NCBI GenBank assembly: GCA_012295275.1
Contig: CM022665.1
Span: 6,821,976-6,885,975, forward strand
Length of the DNA stretch: 64,000 nt
DNA from: Chrysomallon squamiferum
Taxonomy: Eukaryota > Mollusca > Gastropoda > Neomphalida > Peltospiridae
Direction: 5' to 3'
This document shows, piece by piece, positions 53,433 through 64,000 of the stretch. The first letter of the stretch is position 1, and every line of letters begins with the position of its first letter. The translations under genes and the position numbers were made by a program. The notes under the pieces were generated by a model, which had not been told where the DNA came from, made no database searches, and worked only from the letters and a program-made list of their open reading frames with translations.

Positions 53433-54298
53433 GTAATAGGTATGAATGAATGTGACCAGTAAATGCTCATCAAAATTTCAAAATTTTTTGTCATTGATTG
53501 TTTGAAACTCTTTTAATGGATTTAAAAAAAAATTAATAATAATAATAATAATAAAATGAAGTTGACATCAGCAATTTACTAATGCACTGAAAGGTGCATA
53601 CTATGGTGAAAAGTTGATCTGATAATAAATAAAAAGATCAAACTCAGGAAATCCTTCCAGAAGCTGCACAAACATTCAGCTATTCATAACTGCCATCATC
53701 AGAGTATGAAATGCCCTATAACATGCTGTATGAATGATAACTTGAAATTTGTATCTGCCCTCTTGTAGTTTTCTTTATATTTTCCTTTCTTTTTCAAACT
53801 TTATTTGGTTATAAAGTTATTGTTTGCTCAATTTATATATTTTTTTTAATAATTTTTTTTAATTTTTTTTTTTTTTAATTTTTTTTTTAAATATCTTTTC
53901 AAAACAACTTTAACATGAATGCTCACATTTTTTGTTGTAATATTATTTCCTTGTGTGAGCAATATTTATTATTTTAAAATATGTTGGCTTATTTAAAGTT
54001 GGCCAACTTAAGTCGAATTTGTCCATTACATTGGACACGCCCAACATTGTCATCTGTTAGGTGTTAATTATTATTTAAAAAAAAGAAAAAAGTAGAATTT
54101 GTATATAAATTATTCTTAGCTACTGATTTTTATATTTTATACAGATTGTAATGATGTAAGAAGAATTTTGCAATTTGTATCCATTTGTATTTACAGGTCT
54201 TAGTTTACTATGAAAATCTAAATGCTATCTTGATCTGTAAATCACAAAAGTAAATAGCTTTCATGTCGGTGTAAATGAGATTTATCTGCTCTATTTTT

Positions 54299-54331
54299 AT
54301 TTTCATTTTTTTTCAAAAAAAAAATGAAAAT
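54299..54331. repeat. Perfect AT-rich hairpin in the SINHCAF 3' region
   Basis: ATTTTCATTTTTTTT (54299-54313) pairs with AAAAAAAATGAAAAT ending at 54331 around a loop of about three bases. It is 25 bases before a 41-base A-run. Confidence 0.85.
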
Positions 54332-54353
54332 GTTTTTAATTATTATATAATTA

Positions 54354-54355
<2 letters not shown>

Positions 54356-54396
<41 letters not shown>
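54356..54396. repeat. Poly(A) run, 41 bases
   Basis: The longest homopolymer in the window. It is a genomic A-run, or the tail of an old retrotransposed copy. No insert-like body with target duplications was recognised next to it. Confidence 0.9.
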
Positions 54397-54402
<6 letters not shown>

Positions 54403-57400
54403 AATGTACATATAAAATTTTGTATTTTGCTTTCATTTATTAAATTATTTATTTTATTTAAAACATTTAAATTTTTCTGGATTGTAATATCAAGGACCAG
54501 TTTGATACCATCATCCCATGACACTCTAGCCATCAATAATTATCTGATTTTTGAAAAATATTCTACTTAGTCATTTGGCCATTCAAATTCTTTTTTATAA
54601 TTTATTTTCATTTTAAAAGTGCAACCACTTCCCATCATATAATTAATTCTAAGTACGTTGTATCAACAAATACTGATTTTAAAAAGTTTTTAAAACAAAA
54701 AAGAAAGACTGTCACCTCATGATAACTGTAAAATTAAAAATCTAAGCTACATTCATTCATATTTTTAATTCATGAATGAAATTTATAAAGGCATAATAAT
54801 ATTTCTGGGTTTAAAAAAAAAGAAAAGAAAAGAAAAAGTCCTACTTAACCAAATAAATGTCATGTGAAGTTTGTAATATCAGAACCTATCTGGGCTGAAA
54901 TGTACAATTAAAATCTTACATTTCAGATTCCAGAATTATTTTGTGACAGTTTTCCTGTTTTACATGTTTGTGGATTATCAGAACTGCAGATTATGCCATT
55001 ATGGTTATAAATATTTGTAGCTGATAATTTACCTTATGGTACTGAATACATTATTTAACATTTGTGTATATAGAACTGTATAATTTTTAACTTATTATGC
55101 TGACAACTAGTTGTGCATGCTGAACTGTATATAGTTATTGCCAAAAAATATCTTTTGTTGCTAATATGCATCTAGTCAGTGAAATACGACTCTCCCATAA
55201 AAATATGACTAAGAATTCAAGTAAACATCAAGTATATATCTTGTAATAATAACCATTACCTGTATTTTAGATTTTGTCATTTTTAATTGTTTAAAAGATA
55301 CTAATATATTAAATATTCTTTGCCTTTTAAAAACCCAGATATTACACTAACAGATGTAATTTAGTATTTGATTCAGTGGTTTTTCCATTAATATAATTGT
55401 TCACTTGGATTCTTATAGGCTGTTGTACATGCATGTTAGTAAGTAACAAATTCATATTATGTTTAATATAGTATATGCATTATTTACTTGTTTCATATAT
55501 ATGAAATATCTTTGTTTCTTTTCGCTAATTTATTACTTATTGACCACTTGTATATTGATCAGATCAAAAAGGTTATATCATGTCATTGACCCTATACCGG
55601 TACATGTTGACTACAGCATAGTTCCTTAGCTGTTCTCAGGATCTTAAATGTTTTTCAGGCTTTACTATCGTACTGTTACAATCGGACATAAGTTTGTTTG
55701 TAGACCAGTGAACAAATTGTTTTTGCCCTGGCTCTTACAGATTGCTATTCTTTAATAAATAAAAAAATGAATTTTAAAAATGAAATGAAATTTAAAAAAA
55801 ATGAAATTTCTGATAATTTCCCTACAGGTTTATATTTTTAATCTATGGTCTTGATTTTATTTTGTAAAAAAAAAAAAAAAAAAATAAGTAACTGAAAGCA
55901 CATTGTTCATATGTTAGCTAAAAATAACATTAAATAATTTTTTTAAATACTGACATTTTTCTTTTGGTCTTCTGAATCCATTCAATAAGCCTGGCAACCA
56001 TTTATAATAAACTATCCTATTCAAATTATTTCTCTATGTGAGAAAATACTTAGGATGACCTTAAATGCTACATTTTAAATGTTTTCTGGTATGTATGAAG
56101 AACTCCAGATAGGTCAGAAACTCAGTTGATCAGTTACTTATTGTTTAATATTTTATAAAATAATGATAAAAATTAATGTTGTCACAGAAGTCAATGAATT
56201 TGAGTAAGCAAGCAAATATTCACAAAATAAAATTTCAAATATTTAAAATCTTAAGAAAATTGTTTTAAAAAAAAAAAAAAAAAAAAAAATTCCATTTTGA
56301 TTCCTGTTAATATATTCTATAATGAAATATGCATCAAATTTGTATGGTTATGAAGTTTGGTTTATATTTCAAATAATTGGGGTGTTTTTTTTTTGGGGGG
56401 GGTTTGGTAGGGGGAGGTTTCTTACAAGAGGTCACAGTAAAGCAAACAAACACAATTAGCTTTGATTCATTGGGAATGCATCTCAATTTTTCATCATTTT
56501 AGATAAAATTTTATATTACTTGATATCAATTGAAATATATTTTATAAGTGTTAGATTATTGTAATTCTCAGGGTTTAAAATGAAAAAAGTTATATCATTC
56601 ATAGAGATATTACATTAAGACATGTTGTTTATCATCTGTTGATTCTTCAAAGTATAGATAATTAAGGGCAAACAAGCCTGCTTTGTTTTTGTTTTGTTTT
56701 TTATGAATAAAATGTCTTGTTTTTAATGTTTAAAAAGAAAGAAATTGTTATGACTGTTAAGTTACTGGAATTTAAATGAGCATATATTTAAAACAAGTTG
56801 TCTTTATTCATTTAATACAAAAGAATATATCAATTTAAATTCTGTTAAATATAGCATAGTCACTGTGACTTGAATGATAAATGATTTTTTCCCCTGTCAC
56901 AAAATAGTTTTATTGTAATATAGTGAACTTGATGAATGTATTTTTTTTTTTAAAGAAAGAAATCTGATGTTTTAATTTGCAGATAATATAAACATTTTTT
57001 AAAAATATATGTTTATATATATATATATATCGCCCAGAAGAATTTAAATGCCATGTGAAATAAGAAATATGAAAAGATATGCTTAAAAACGTTAAAGATT
57101 ATTAATGTGTATTTTTAGGTGTTTAAATGTGGACATGGATAAGACATGTTTTTAAATAAATCATTTTGCCCACCGACAGAATCTCACTTCCAGATCAGTA
57201 AAATTTGATATGTTGATAAACTTCATTTGCTTTTATGATTTTAATACGTATTCAGTCTAATTTTAAATGAACTAATAATACAGTTTTCGAAGCTGAAATT
57301 TATTTGAGAAATTTTAATCTTGATCCTAGTTCGATTTCATTATTTTTATTGTGGAAATACTGTAGAAGAGATCTGATCATTCCCAGTCTGAACAATCAGC

Positions 57401-57857
57401 AGCTAGTAAACATGTCATACTGACTGCTAACATGGACCCTTATTTCATTGGTCTGTCTGAAAGCTGTTGCAAAAATTTAGTTTTTTACATTTTGTTAGAT
57501 CAAGAAGTGAAGGTTTGCTTTTATTTATTATCCATATATTCATCAACTGTTTCATAATTTATTGCATTCCTAATACTAATTTATTTATATTGATATACTT
57601 TTCTCTTTTCTTTTCTTTTTGTATTTTTTGTTTGTTTGTATGTGTAAATGTTAAGAGTGAAATAGATAGACATTTGCATGAATGAGTTACGATGGAAAGA
57701 CCGGTAGAAAGTTTTACATGTTCCATCTTTCCACACATAGTGCAATGGTTCAAAACTCATACAGTAATAACTTGTCATGTGTTTGTAATCTGTTCTTAAA
57801 GGATTTATCACATGCAGAATCCTTGCAAAATGTAAACATATTTTGTATAAAATGTGA

Positions 57858-57881
57858 AGAGAGAGAGAGAGAGAGAGAGAA
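57858..57881. repeat. (GA)n microsatellite
   Basis: About 11-12 GA units. Confidence 0.9.
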
Positions 57882-59329
57882 AAACAAAACAAATACAAGA
57901 CGTTGTACAATCGTCATGACATTTTACTCATTCAAAAAATGTCAAAACATTGTGTTGAAAATGACTCAAAGCCAAGCTATTTATTCACTGTATTTATTTA
58001 TTTAATTTGTTTAATGTTTGTCATCATTATACCTCATTTACCTCATTTGTTAGAATGCACTCTGCAAAAAAAAAGTCCTTGTTTACCATTACATTCATCA
58101 AAGACAACGAGCTAAGCCATGTCAAATTATTATGCAAGTTATACCTGTTGCATGAGCTTAATACTAAAGTTTGTGACAGTCTTATTGCTATGTTTTTAAA
58201 CTCTTGGTAATATCAGTTGTAAATCAAAGGGCACAATAACTTAATAAAATTACACAACATTTTAGATTTTATTAATTTTATTGATTTTATAAATTCAGTC
58301 TAAAATGAAATGATTTTGTTGATTTGCCATAATATTTTTAATTACATAATTGTATTGATATTCAAATGTTTGGGAACATGCAGTAATGTGAGATACAATA
58401 ATTAGATTTATACAGAATACATGTTATTTTAAACTGTTTAACTGATATGTGAAACGACAGCTGAATTAAATGAGTGTTTCACTTCGATGAATTTATTTAA
58501 TTCTTATAAGATGTTTGTCAAGGATACATTTTGCAGTTGTGTTATTTTGTAATTTTGTGTGATAGATGTGATGTGATGTGATATTTCATAGGTATTGTTC
58601 ATGTTTGACATGACTTGTTTAGTAAATGATTGTCAGTATGTTCCCAGCCAGATGCTTTTGGAGACTACCCACCTTACAGTTGCAGTTCCTGTGCATACAA
58701 TAAATATTTCATAATCAGCATATCAGCTTGCATTTTATAAACATTTTCATTTTAAACTTCACTGAACACAAATAAATTAGAATGGAATATGGTTGTGTTC
58801 CATTTCATCATCAAACTGAAAAGCTTCCAGCACATTATAGTAATTTAGAGAATTTTGCCTTAATCCATTTTATTAAGTGATGTTTATGACGGTGAAAAAT
58901 ATCTATAGTTTACATTCTTGTCATGGTGTGTTTTGTGTGTGTGCTTAGAATGTTTCGAAATGTTTTGAACATATTGTTCACTTAAATTATTAACATTTAT
59001 GAACTGAAAGAATGAAGACAAAAATCTTGTATTGCTTAAATAGTCAGGACAGTACGTGAAATAGTTTTTAGAAAACAAAGCTGTTAATCTTTTCTGGCTG
59101 GGTGCATCATTTTACAGTTTAGTTGTTTCTTTGTTTTTGTACAGAATTTGTGTAAATTAGTTATTTTGTTCAATATAATTAAGAAATGTTTATTATTGTC
59201 AACTGACACTGATTGTGTCTGGCTGTATGTCACAAATTGGTGGGGAAAGTATTTGACATATCATTCTGTCAGTTTGTTCATTTAGTTTTATTTTCTCAGG
59301 AAATAAATGAATATGTAAGTGATTTTATT

Positions 59330-59360
<31 letters not shown>

Positions 59361-59978
59361 ATTTTTTAATGTAATTAAATAATTTGTAAGCTACCAACAT
59401 AAAAGAGAAAAAAAATCAAGATTAATATAAAGTGTTTGTTTCATGACCATTCATCATATGATGTTGTATGTCCACAAAAGTTTGTATTGTTTAAAGAATA
59501 AACAAAAACAAAAACCAAAAAACCTCAAAATTTCAGGTTACTGCAGGATGTATTATGCAACATTTAAAAATTCATTCATAGAATGTCTATATTAGGGCAC
59601 TACTAGTTCCATCTTAATATTAATTTGAGGTTTGTTTTTATCTTTTACAAATTATTTTCCATATAGAGATGAAATCATTTTCCTACATTTGAATTTTACA
59701 CATTTTTTCCCCAGATTATCATATAGCTTCTTTTGGTCTGTTCAAGCAACATCTAGTTATAGTTCTTGTAATTATTCTTAACAGAATTTTTTTTTTTTTT
59801 TTATATTTTTTTTTTTTTTTGGAAACTATTATATCAGAAACATATTATGAGTCATATTTGGAAACAGATTTAAAATTGCAAAAAGAAACTGACATCCCTA
59901 ATTTGTGACATGCAACCATCTACATTTTGAAAATGAGTGCATTCTGTATTTGTTTTTTAGACAAACAAAATTTTAGCT

Positions 59979-60059
59979 TTAATTGGTTACATTAAATTCA
60001 GCATCAGTGTCAAACATGTCACTAGGCAACCCAAGCGTTGTTAATTCCATAACTTCCAT
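59979..60059 (-). CDS. Candidate terminal exon of an unknown minus-strand gene
   Basis: On the - strand an acceptor (AATTAATACAG, AG at 60061-60060) is followed by 26 codons, MEVMELTTLGLPSDM then FDTDAEFNVTN and TAA at 59981-59979. A nearer acceptor (GGGTTGCCTAG, AG 60023-60022) gives an exon 60021-59979 whose phase fits the exon at 60322-60272. In that case the protein would end ...DKELK-SDMFDTDAEFNVTN. Both segments are acidic, which fits one protein, but no family is recognised. Confidence 0.25.
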   Translation of the reverse strand: MEVMELTTLGLPSDMFDTDAEFNVTN

Positions 60060-60271
60060 CTGTATTAATTCAGTGTTTCAGTATCAACTAATAGCTGTAG
60101 CTTATGCTCAAATACAGCTGTTAAATGAACACAAAGAATACTGCAAAGAAAAAAGAAGAAGAAAACAAACAAAATAAACTTGCCATACTGTAATATTGTT
60201 ATTTACTATCCATTTGCAGCACAAAATCACTTTGCAGATTTGCCTGATTTTAATGTAATCAGTGTTTTTAC

Positions 60272-60322
60272 CTTTTCAGTTCTTTGTCTTCCGTAGGTTC
60301 TGTTTCATCAACATAGACATTC
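60272..60322 (-). CDS. Orphan 51-nt exon of an unidentified minus-strand gene
   Basis: A strong acceptor (TTTCCTTACAG) and a donor (AG|GTAAAA) enclose 51 bases. Only one of the three frames is open, reading N-V-Y-V-D-E-T-E-P-T-E-D-K-E-L-K with phase 1 in and phase 2 out. The composition is acidic, codon use is balanced and the GC is well above the flanks, as expected of a real exon. I do not recognise the protein. The gene would be transcribed leftward, with other exons either to the right within the window or beyond it. Confidence 0.45.
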
Positions 60323-62258
60323 CTGTAAGGAAACAGATTTAGCATGTTTTGTTCTGAAAATCATTTATGCATTGCATCTTTTCATTTATTCATTTGCCAT
60401 GTGGTTTTCTGATTATTATTATTATTATTATTATTAATATTATTATTATTATTTATTTATTTATTTATTTTTTATTCCTTGGTCATTCAGGGTTTTGTAT
60501 TAATAAACGTTTGCTAAAGATAATGTCTTTGTTGTTTGTTGTCAGAATTTGATACATTTTATTATTTTAAAAAATGGTCATAATAAAGTGCCAAAATAAA
60601 AATGCTCAAACTAAGAACTGTAACCATGTACACAAAAATACTTCAAGTTTAAAACTCAAATGCATGATCTTACATAATTATTGTTTCTGTCTCTATAATA
60701 CTGCAATATTATATTTCTGGACAAGTGAAAGAAAATGTTGACAAGCTTCGAACCAAATTCCTTTATTTTCAAGCCCCAAAAACAAACAATAACAAAATCT
60801 TATTCAGGCAAACGATAAAGGTATATGTAATTGGATGAACTGTGTCAGTCTCATGGCAGTTTTGGGGTCTTTATTTATTTATTTTATAGTTTTAGATGAT
60901 CCACAATTTGCACAGACAGTGTATTTATATGTCTCAGTTGTAAGTTTGACCTAGAATCAACTCTGTCTTCCTTTTGCAATGAAATAAATTTTCTAAGTAA
61001 ATAACACAATTGGTATCAACACTGTGTACTGAAAATGGGTGCCTTCAGCTGTCAAATCTCATGAAATAATAGGTCGTCGTGATCCAGATTAAGTCAACAG
61101 CGCCAAAACTAGGTCAACTATTTATTGATTAGCCTGACAAGAGAATTCAAACCCGATGCCTCACCGACATAATATTACAAAAATAGATATTTTTGAAAAT
61201 AGATAGGATGCACAAGGACTAGGACCATAATGACAAAATCAGTTTCATTTGCTAAATAAACATTAATTGGATTAATTTGTGGGAATTGTTTTATATATCA
61301 TTTAATTTAGCCCCAAAAGGTATAAACGTATCTTTAAAATACTCATAAGAAAATGTATTTACTTCGGCAGTATTGTACACACCAAGGCTTTTAATAACAA
61401 AGCTTTATACCCAGTTCTTTCTGTATTAATTTATAACAAAATAATTTTTCTTGATATTCTAATTTTTTTTAAAGTATTTCTAATATAATTTTAATAACAA
61501 ATGATTTATAGTTTATATAAAAAGTACAGATATGTCTCTTTTTCCACAATATTTGAAATAATAATAATCTGCATGTTTGCAGGATATTGACCTCATATCG
61601 CTCCAACAGCTAGCTATGTTACGATCGATAATGAGAATTTTTCGAACGATTGTCTGCTTTAGAAGCAGTTTTTTGTCTCTCTTATTTCTTTTTTTTATCC
61701 CCCCTTCTCGCTCACCAGACTATTCGTGACGTAAATGGTGCAAGCGTCAGTACATGTTTTACAAATGACGACAAAGCCGTATAATGTTTTTTGCATGCTA
61801 TTGGTTACCTGTTACGGATTCATCTCATAACAGATTGCCCCATATCTTTCATCTAGTGTGTATCAGAAAGGTTAAAATAAAGGCAACAACACACACATAC
61901 ACGAATATATACACTTCATGTTCGCCGATTCATTTTAAAATTGTTAAAATAAGTTATAGCAATACATTCAGCGTGTTTCATCGGCACAAATAATAAATAC
62001 GTTTGTAATCTTTCAAGATTCGAAACCTCGTACAAATGAAAACGATACAAACGCCTACATACAGTATTTAAACATGTTCGCTTTGTTGAAAGGATAGGTT
62101 GACGTGTGCGTTGGAAGAAAAACAGGTTTATTATTTGAAACAGCTGCTTTGTTAATAGCTGATCATTGGTACACTCCTTTTTAAACATATTCACGTCTGT
62201 TATTTTTTGTATTGATTTTTTATGAATAATGTTCTAGTCTTTAATCATTTTGATTCAG

Positions 62259-62262
<4 letters not shown>

Positions 62263-62291
<29 letters not shown>

Positions 62292-62308
62292 TTTTTTTTT
62301 TTTTTTTT
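62263..62308. repeat. (ATT)n followed by a T-run
   Basis: About nine ATT units, then about 20 T. Confidence 0.9.
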
Positions 62309-62371
62309 GGTCTGCCATAACTACATTTTATTCCTCTATAATCTCTTCGTTATTATTATTATTATAGAAGT

Positions 62372-62380
62372 GTGTGTGCG

Positions 62381-62412
<32 letters not shown>
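62372..62412. repeat. (GT)n microsatellite with CG interruptions
   Basis: About 20 dinucleotide units of GT with a few GC steps near the start. Confidence 0.9.
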
Positions 62413-63384
62413 AATTGTTTGACATAATTATTTGGTTCAAGGTAGTTCACTGCACGATTTATATACTCGTAATATCGGAGGTGTACGTCCTACGCAATTA
62501 CTGCATCTAGTAAACAAGTTATCGATTTGCTAACATTTCCAAGTAGTTGTTTGTCGTAAACACGCAGTACGTCAAGCATTCCTTGCGTGAAAATAAAGAA
62601 GTCGACCAGCCCAAAACAAGGCAATATCACGTGATAAGATTTCCAGACAGTGTAATATAAAATCCATGTTATCATCGCAGACTCTAATTTTGTTTGCACG
62701 GTTAGGTCAAGTGCCCTGTTTTCTGTCCAATGGAATGTAACTACGCAAGTACAATGTGTGACGTTGATAGACGAAACTCCGCCCTTTGACGTTATCCGGC
62801 ATCTTCGTGGCTGTATGCTTGAATACTTGCGTGTAGGCTGGGCATGCCATTCATGGTAACTACTTACGTACTTGCACTGTACTCTGTTTATCTGGTTCAC
62901 GGTATCTAGTGCAAATTTACTTAAGTATTCACAGTGAAGTACGTCATGGTATTTGGGTTATCCTGAGCTCGACGATGTATTCGTTTATTATCAAAATGAC
63001 TGTCCCCATAATTTTATTGGAGTTGAATTAAACTTTGGTGTGTTTTTTTCATGTTAGATTTAGTTGTCCATTATTCGTCATTTGATATGCATTACGGAGA
63101 TGGATCCATGATGTAACTGTATTTTATTTGTGAGAATGCTATACATTGCATGATCTGTACTGTAGATATATTTATTTAGCCTATGCAACATAAATACAAG
63201 CACACAAATATACACTTACACGAACAGGTAAATTTGTGGTAAAGTTCAGTTTTGGTTTCAAAAATCATTTTACAGTCTAACAACATGTGGCCTATAATAT
63301 CTGTAACTGTTTGAATCTGTAATATCGTGACGCATTGTATTGTATTACATTCTACTGTAGTGTACTGTGTAGAGCTGTATTGTA

Positions 63385-63585
63385 TTGCATTGTATTTTTA
63401 TTATTATTTGCTATGAGCACAGGAAATTTCAACGATCATTGAAAAGTATTAAGGCGAAGCTTCTAATATGCAGTAATATTTGGAATTTTGTAAATTATCG
63501 GCATAGGTCAACTAATGATTTGTGCGGACTTAAACACCGGTTCGAAGATTTTGGAATACTCTTAACAAGGGCAGACCAGCACGTG
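63385..63585 (+). other. Possible first exon of a plus-strand gene leaving the window
   Basis: A GC-richer segment ends at CACGTG|GTAAGTGAG, a near-perfect 5' splice site (GT 63586-63587), and lies downstream of the promoter-like island at 62440-62960. The longest frame through it has no recognisable protein, so it may be 5' UTR. The continuation would be to the right of the window. Confidence 0.3.
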
Positions 63586-63610
63586 GTAAGTGAGCCACGT
63601 GGTAAGTGAG
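63579..63610. repeat. Tandem 16-bp duplication containing E-box and splice donor
   Basis: GCACGTGGTAAGTGAG (63579-63594) and CCACGTGGTAAGTGAG (63595-63610) are adjacent and differ at one base. Each copy carries CACGTG and a consensus GTAAGT donor. Confidence 0.95.
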
Positions 63611-64000
63611 AAGCGGGTTGCCAAATTGCAAGCCTTCCTTTTCAACCTAAGCAACTGTTTGGTATAGCTATATTAGGGCTCTCTAGGGAAACTGATGATC
63701 ATATTCAATATTAACTATTTCACTCATTAATTTGGTAATTATTTTAAAATTTTGATTTTACATTTTTCAGGACGCTGTATTTATTGAACAAAATAAATTA
63801 CTGATTACAATTTTTTTAAATTATTGTTTAATCTAAGAAATAAACGTCCGCATTTATTTAACTGAAAAGCATATTTATAGGTTTCTTTTTTTTTTTTTTT
63901 TTTTTTTTAAATGTTATTTTCTATAAATAAAAGACATTCTTAAAATCGACTAAAATATTATTCCGAGCTTTTAAATGAACACCAGTGTTCGCTGTAGTCA

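Larger units (their letters stand above)
53433..60271. other. SINHCAF 3' UTR and intergenic sequence
   Basis: The first part is the SINHCAF 3' UTR; several AATAAA signals occur (for example about 53623-53628 and 55755-55760), and the true end cannot be chosen. The rest is AT-rich with homopolymers (54356-54396, 55866-55884, 56266-56289), a GA tract (57858-57881), an ATT tract (59331-59356) and T-runs near 59790-59820. No convincing exon other than the candidate terminal one at 59979-60059. Confidence 0.5.
60323..63300. other. Unassigned region with promoter-like islands
   Basis: AT-rich sequence with ATT tracts (60415-60450) to about 61560. Two GC-richer islands follow, 61600-61900 and 62440-62960. 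The second contains CRE-like GTGACGTT and TTGACGTT, CCAAT (62729-62733) and near-palindromic TACGCAAGTA / TACTTGCGTG elements. The minus-strand open frame 62490-62900 (136 codons) has no recognisable domain. Confidence 0.4.

Noticed and set aside
57467-58210. Cluster of overlapping open frames on both strands
   Set aside because: They are low-complexity, overlap in all frames and show no conserved protein or splice pattern.
61141-61170. tRNA B-box-like sequence (minus strand GGGTTTGAATTC)
   Set aside because: No matching A-box, cloverleaf or SINE body could be built around it.
62490-62900. 136-codon minus-strand open frame
   Set aside because: It shows no domain, no splice support and irregular composition. 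The area looks more like a promoter island with CRE-like and CCAAT elements.
1-64000. CRISPR arrays, bacterial operons, rRNA or intact tRNA genes
   Set aside because: None seen. Repeats are simple-sequence arrays or transposon ends, and the genes are intron-rich eukaryotic genes.

Overview
The window looks like a piece of an animal nuclear genome. It is strongly AT-rich, its genes have many short exons with GT-AG introns, and it carries simple repeats and decayed transposons. It is probably from a mollusc: besides conserved metazoan genes, intron 2 of the SGPP gene holds a decayed copy of the SINE type that is very common in gastropods and bivalves (around 14030-14155). This lineage call comes from recognition, not from a search.

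Layout: (1) 1-1063, last three coding exons of exportin-1 (XPO1/CRM1, + strand, cut by the window start). (2) 4181-5259, a two-coding-exon gene on the - strand for a DMAC1/TMEM261-like mitochondrial membrane protein, tail-to-tail with XPO1. (3) 11534-17385, a three-coding-exon sphingosine-1-phosphate phosphatase (SGPP, -), all catalytic motifs intact; its introns host a MULE/FLYWCH-type transposon fragment and the SINE. (4) 17386-25770, no gene: a decayed Tc1-like transposase, a TIR-bearing non-autonomous element and microsatellites. (5) 25771-38514, a long many-exon gene on the - strand for the SAPS-domain regulatory subunit of protein phosphatase 6 (PPP6R1/2/3-type); one intron contains a second Tc1-like element with perfect inverted ends. 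Its probable promoter near 39475-39830 carries TCTCGCGAGA and a YY1-like motif. (6) 40270-53432, the SINHCAF/FAM60A gene (+), divergent from PPP6R, with two possible untranslated first exons and an 8-kb intron. (7) 53433-64000, mostly UTR or intergenic sequence, with an isolated 51-nt candidate exon on the - strand at 60272-60322 and a possible first exon of a + strand gene leaving the window near 63585.

The genes are unrelated housekeeping functions: nuclear export, complex I assembly, sphingolipid turnover, PP6 regulation and Sin3-HDAC repression. They form no operon or pathway. I found no CRISPR array, biosynthetic cluster or novel system. The best leads are a possible 17-nt microexon that repairs the PPP6R reading frame, the orphan exon near 60.3 kb, a tandemly duplicated splice-donor/E-box unit near 63.6 kb, and a Z-DNA-prone repeat in PPP6R intron 1.
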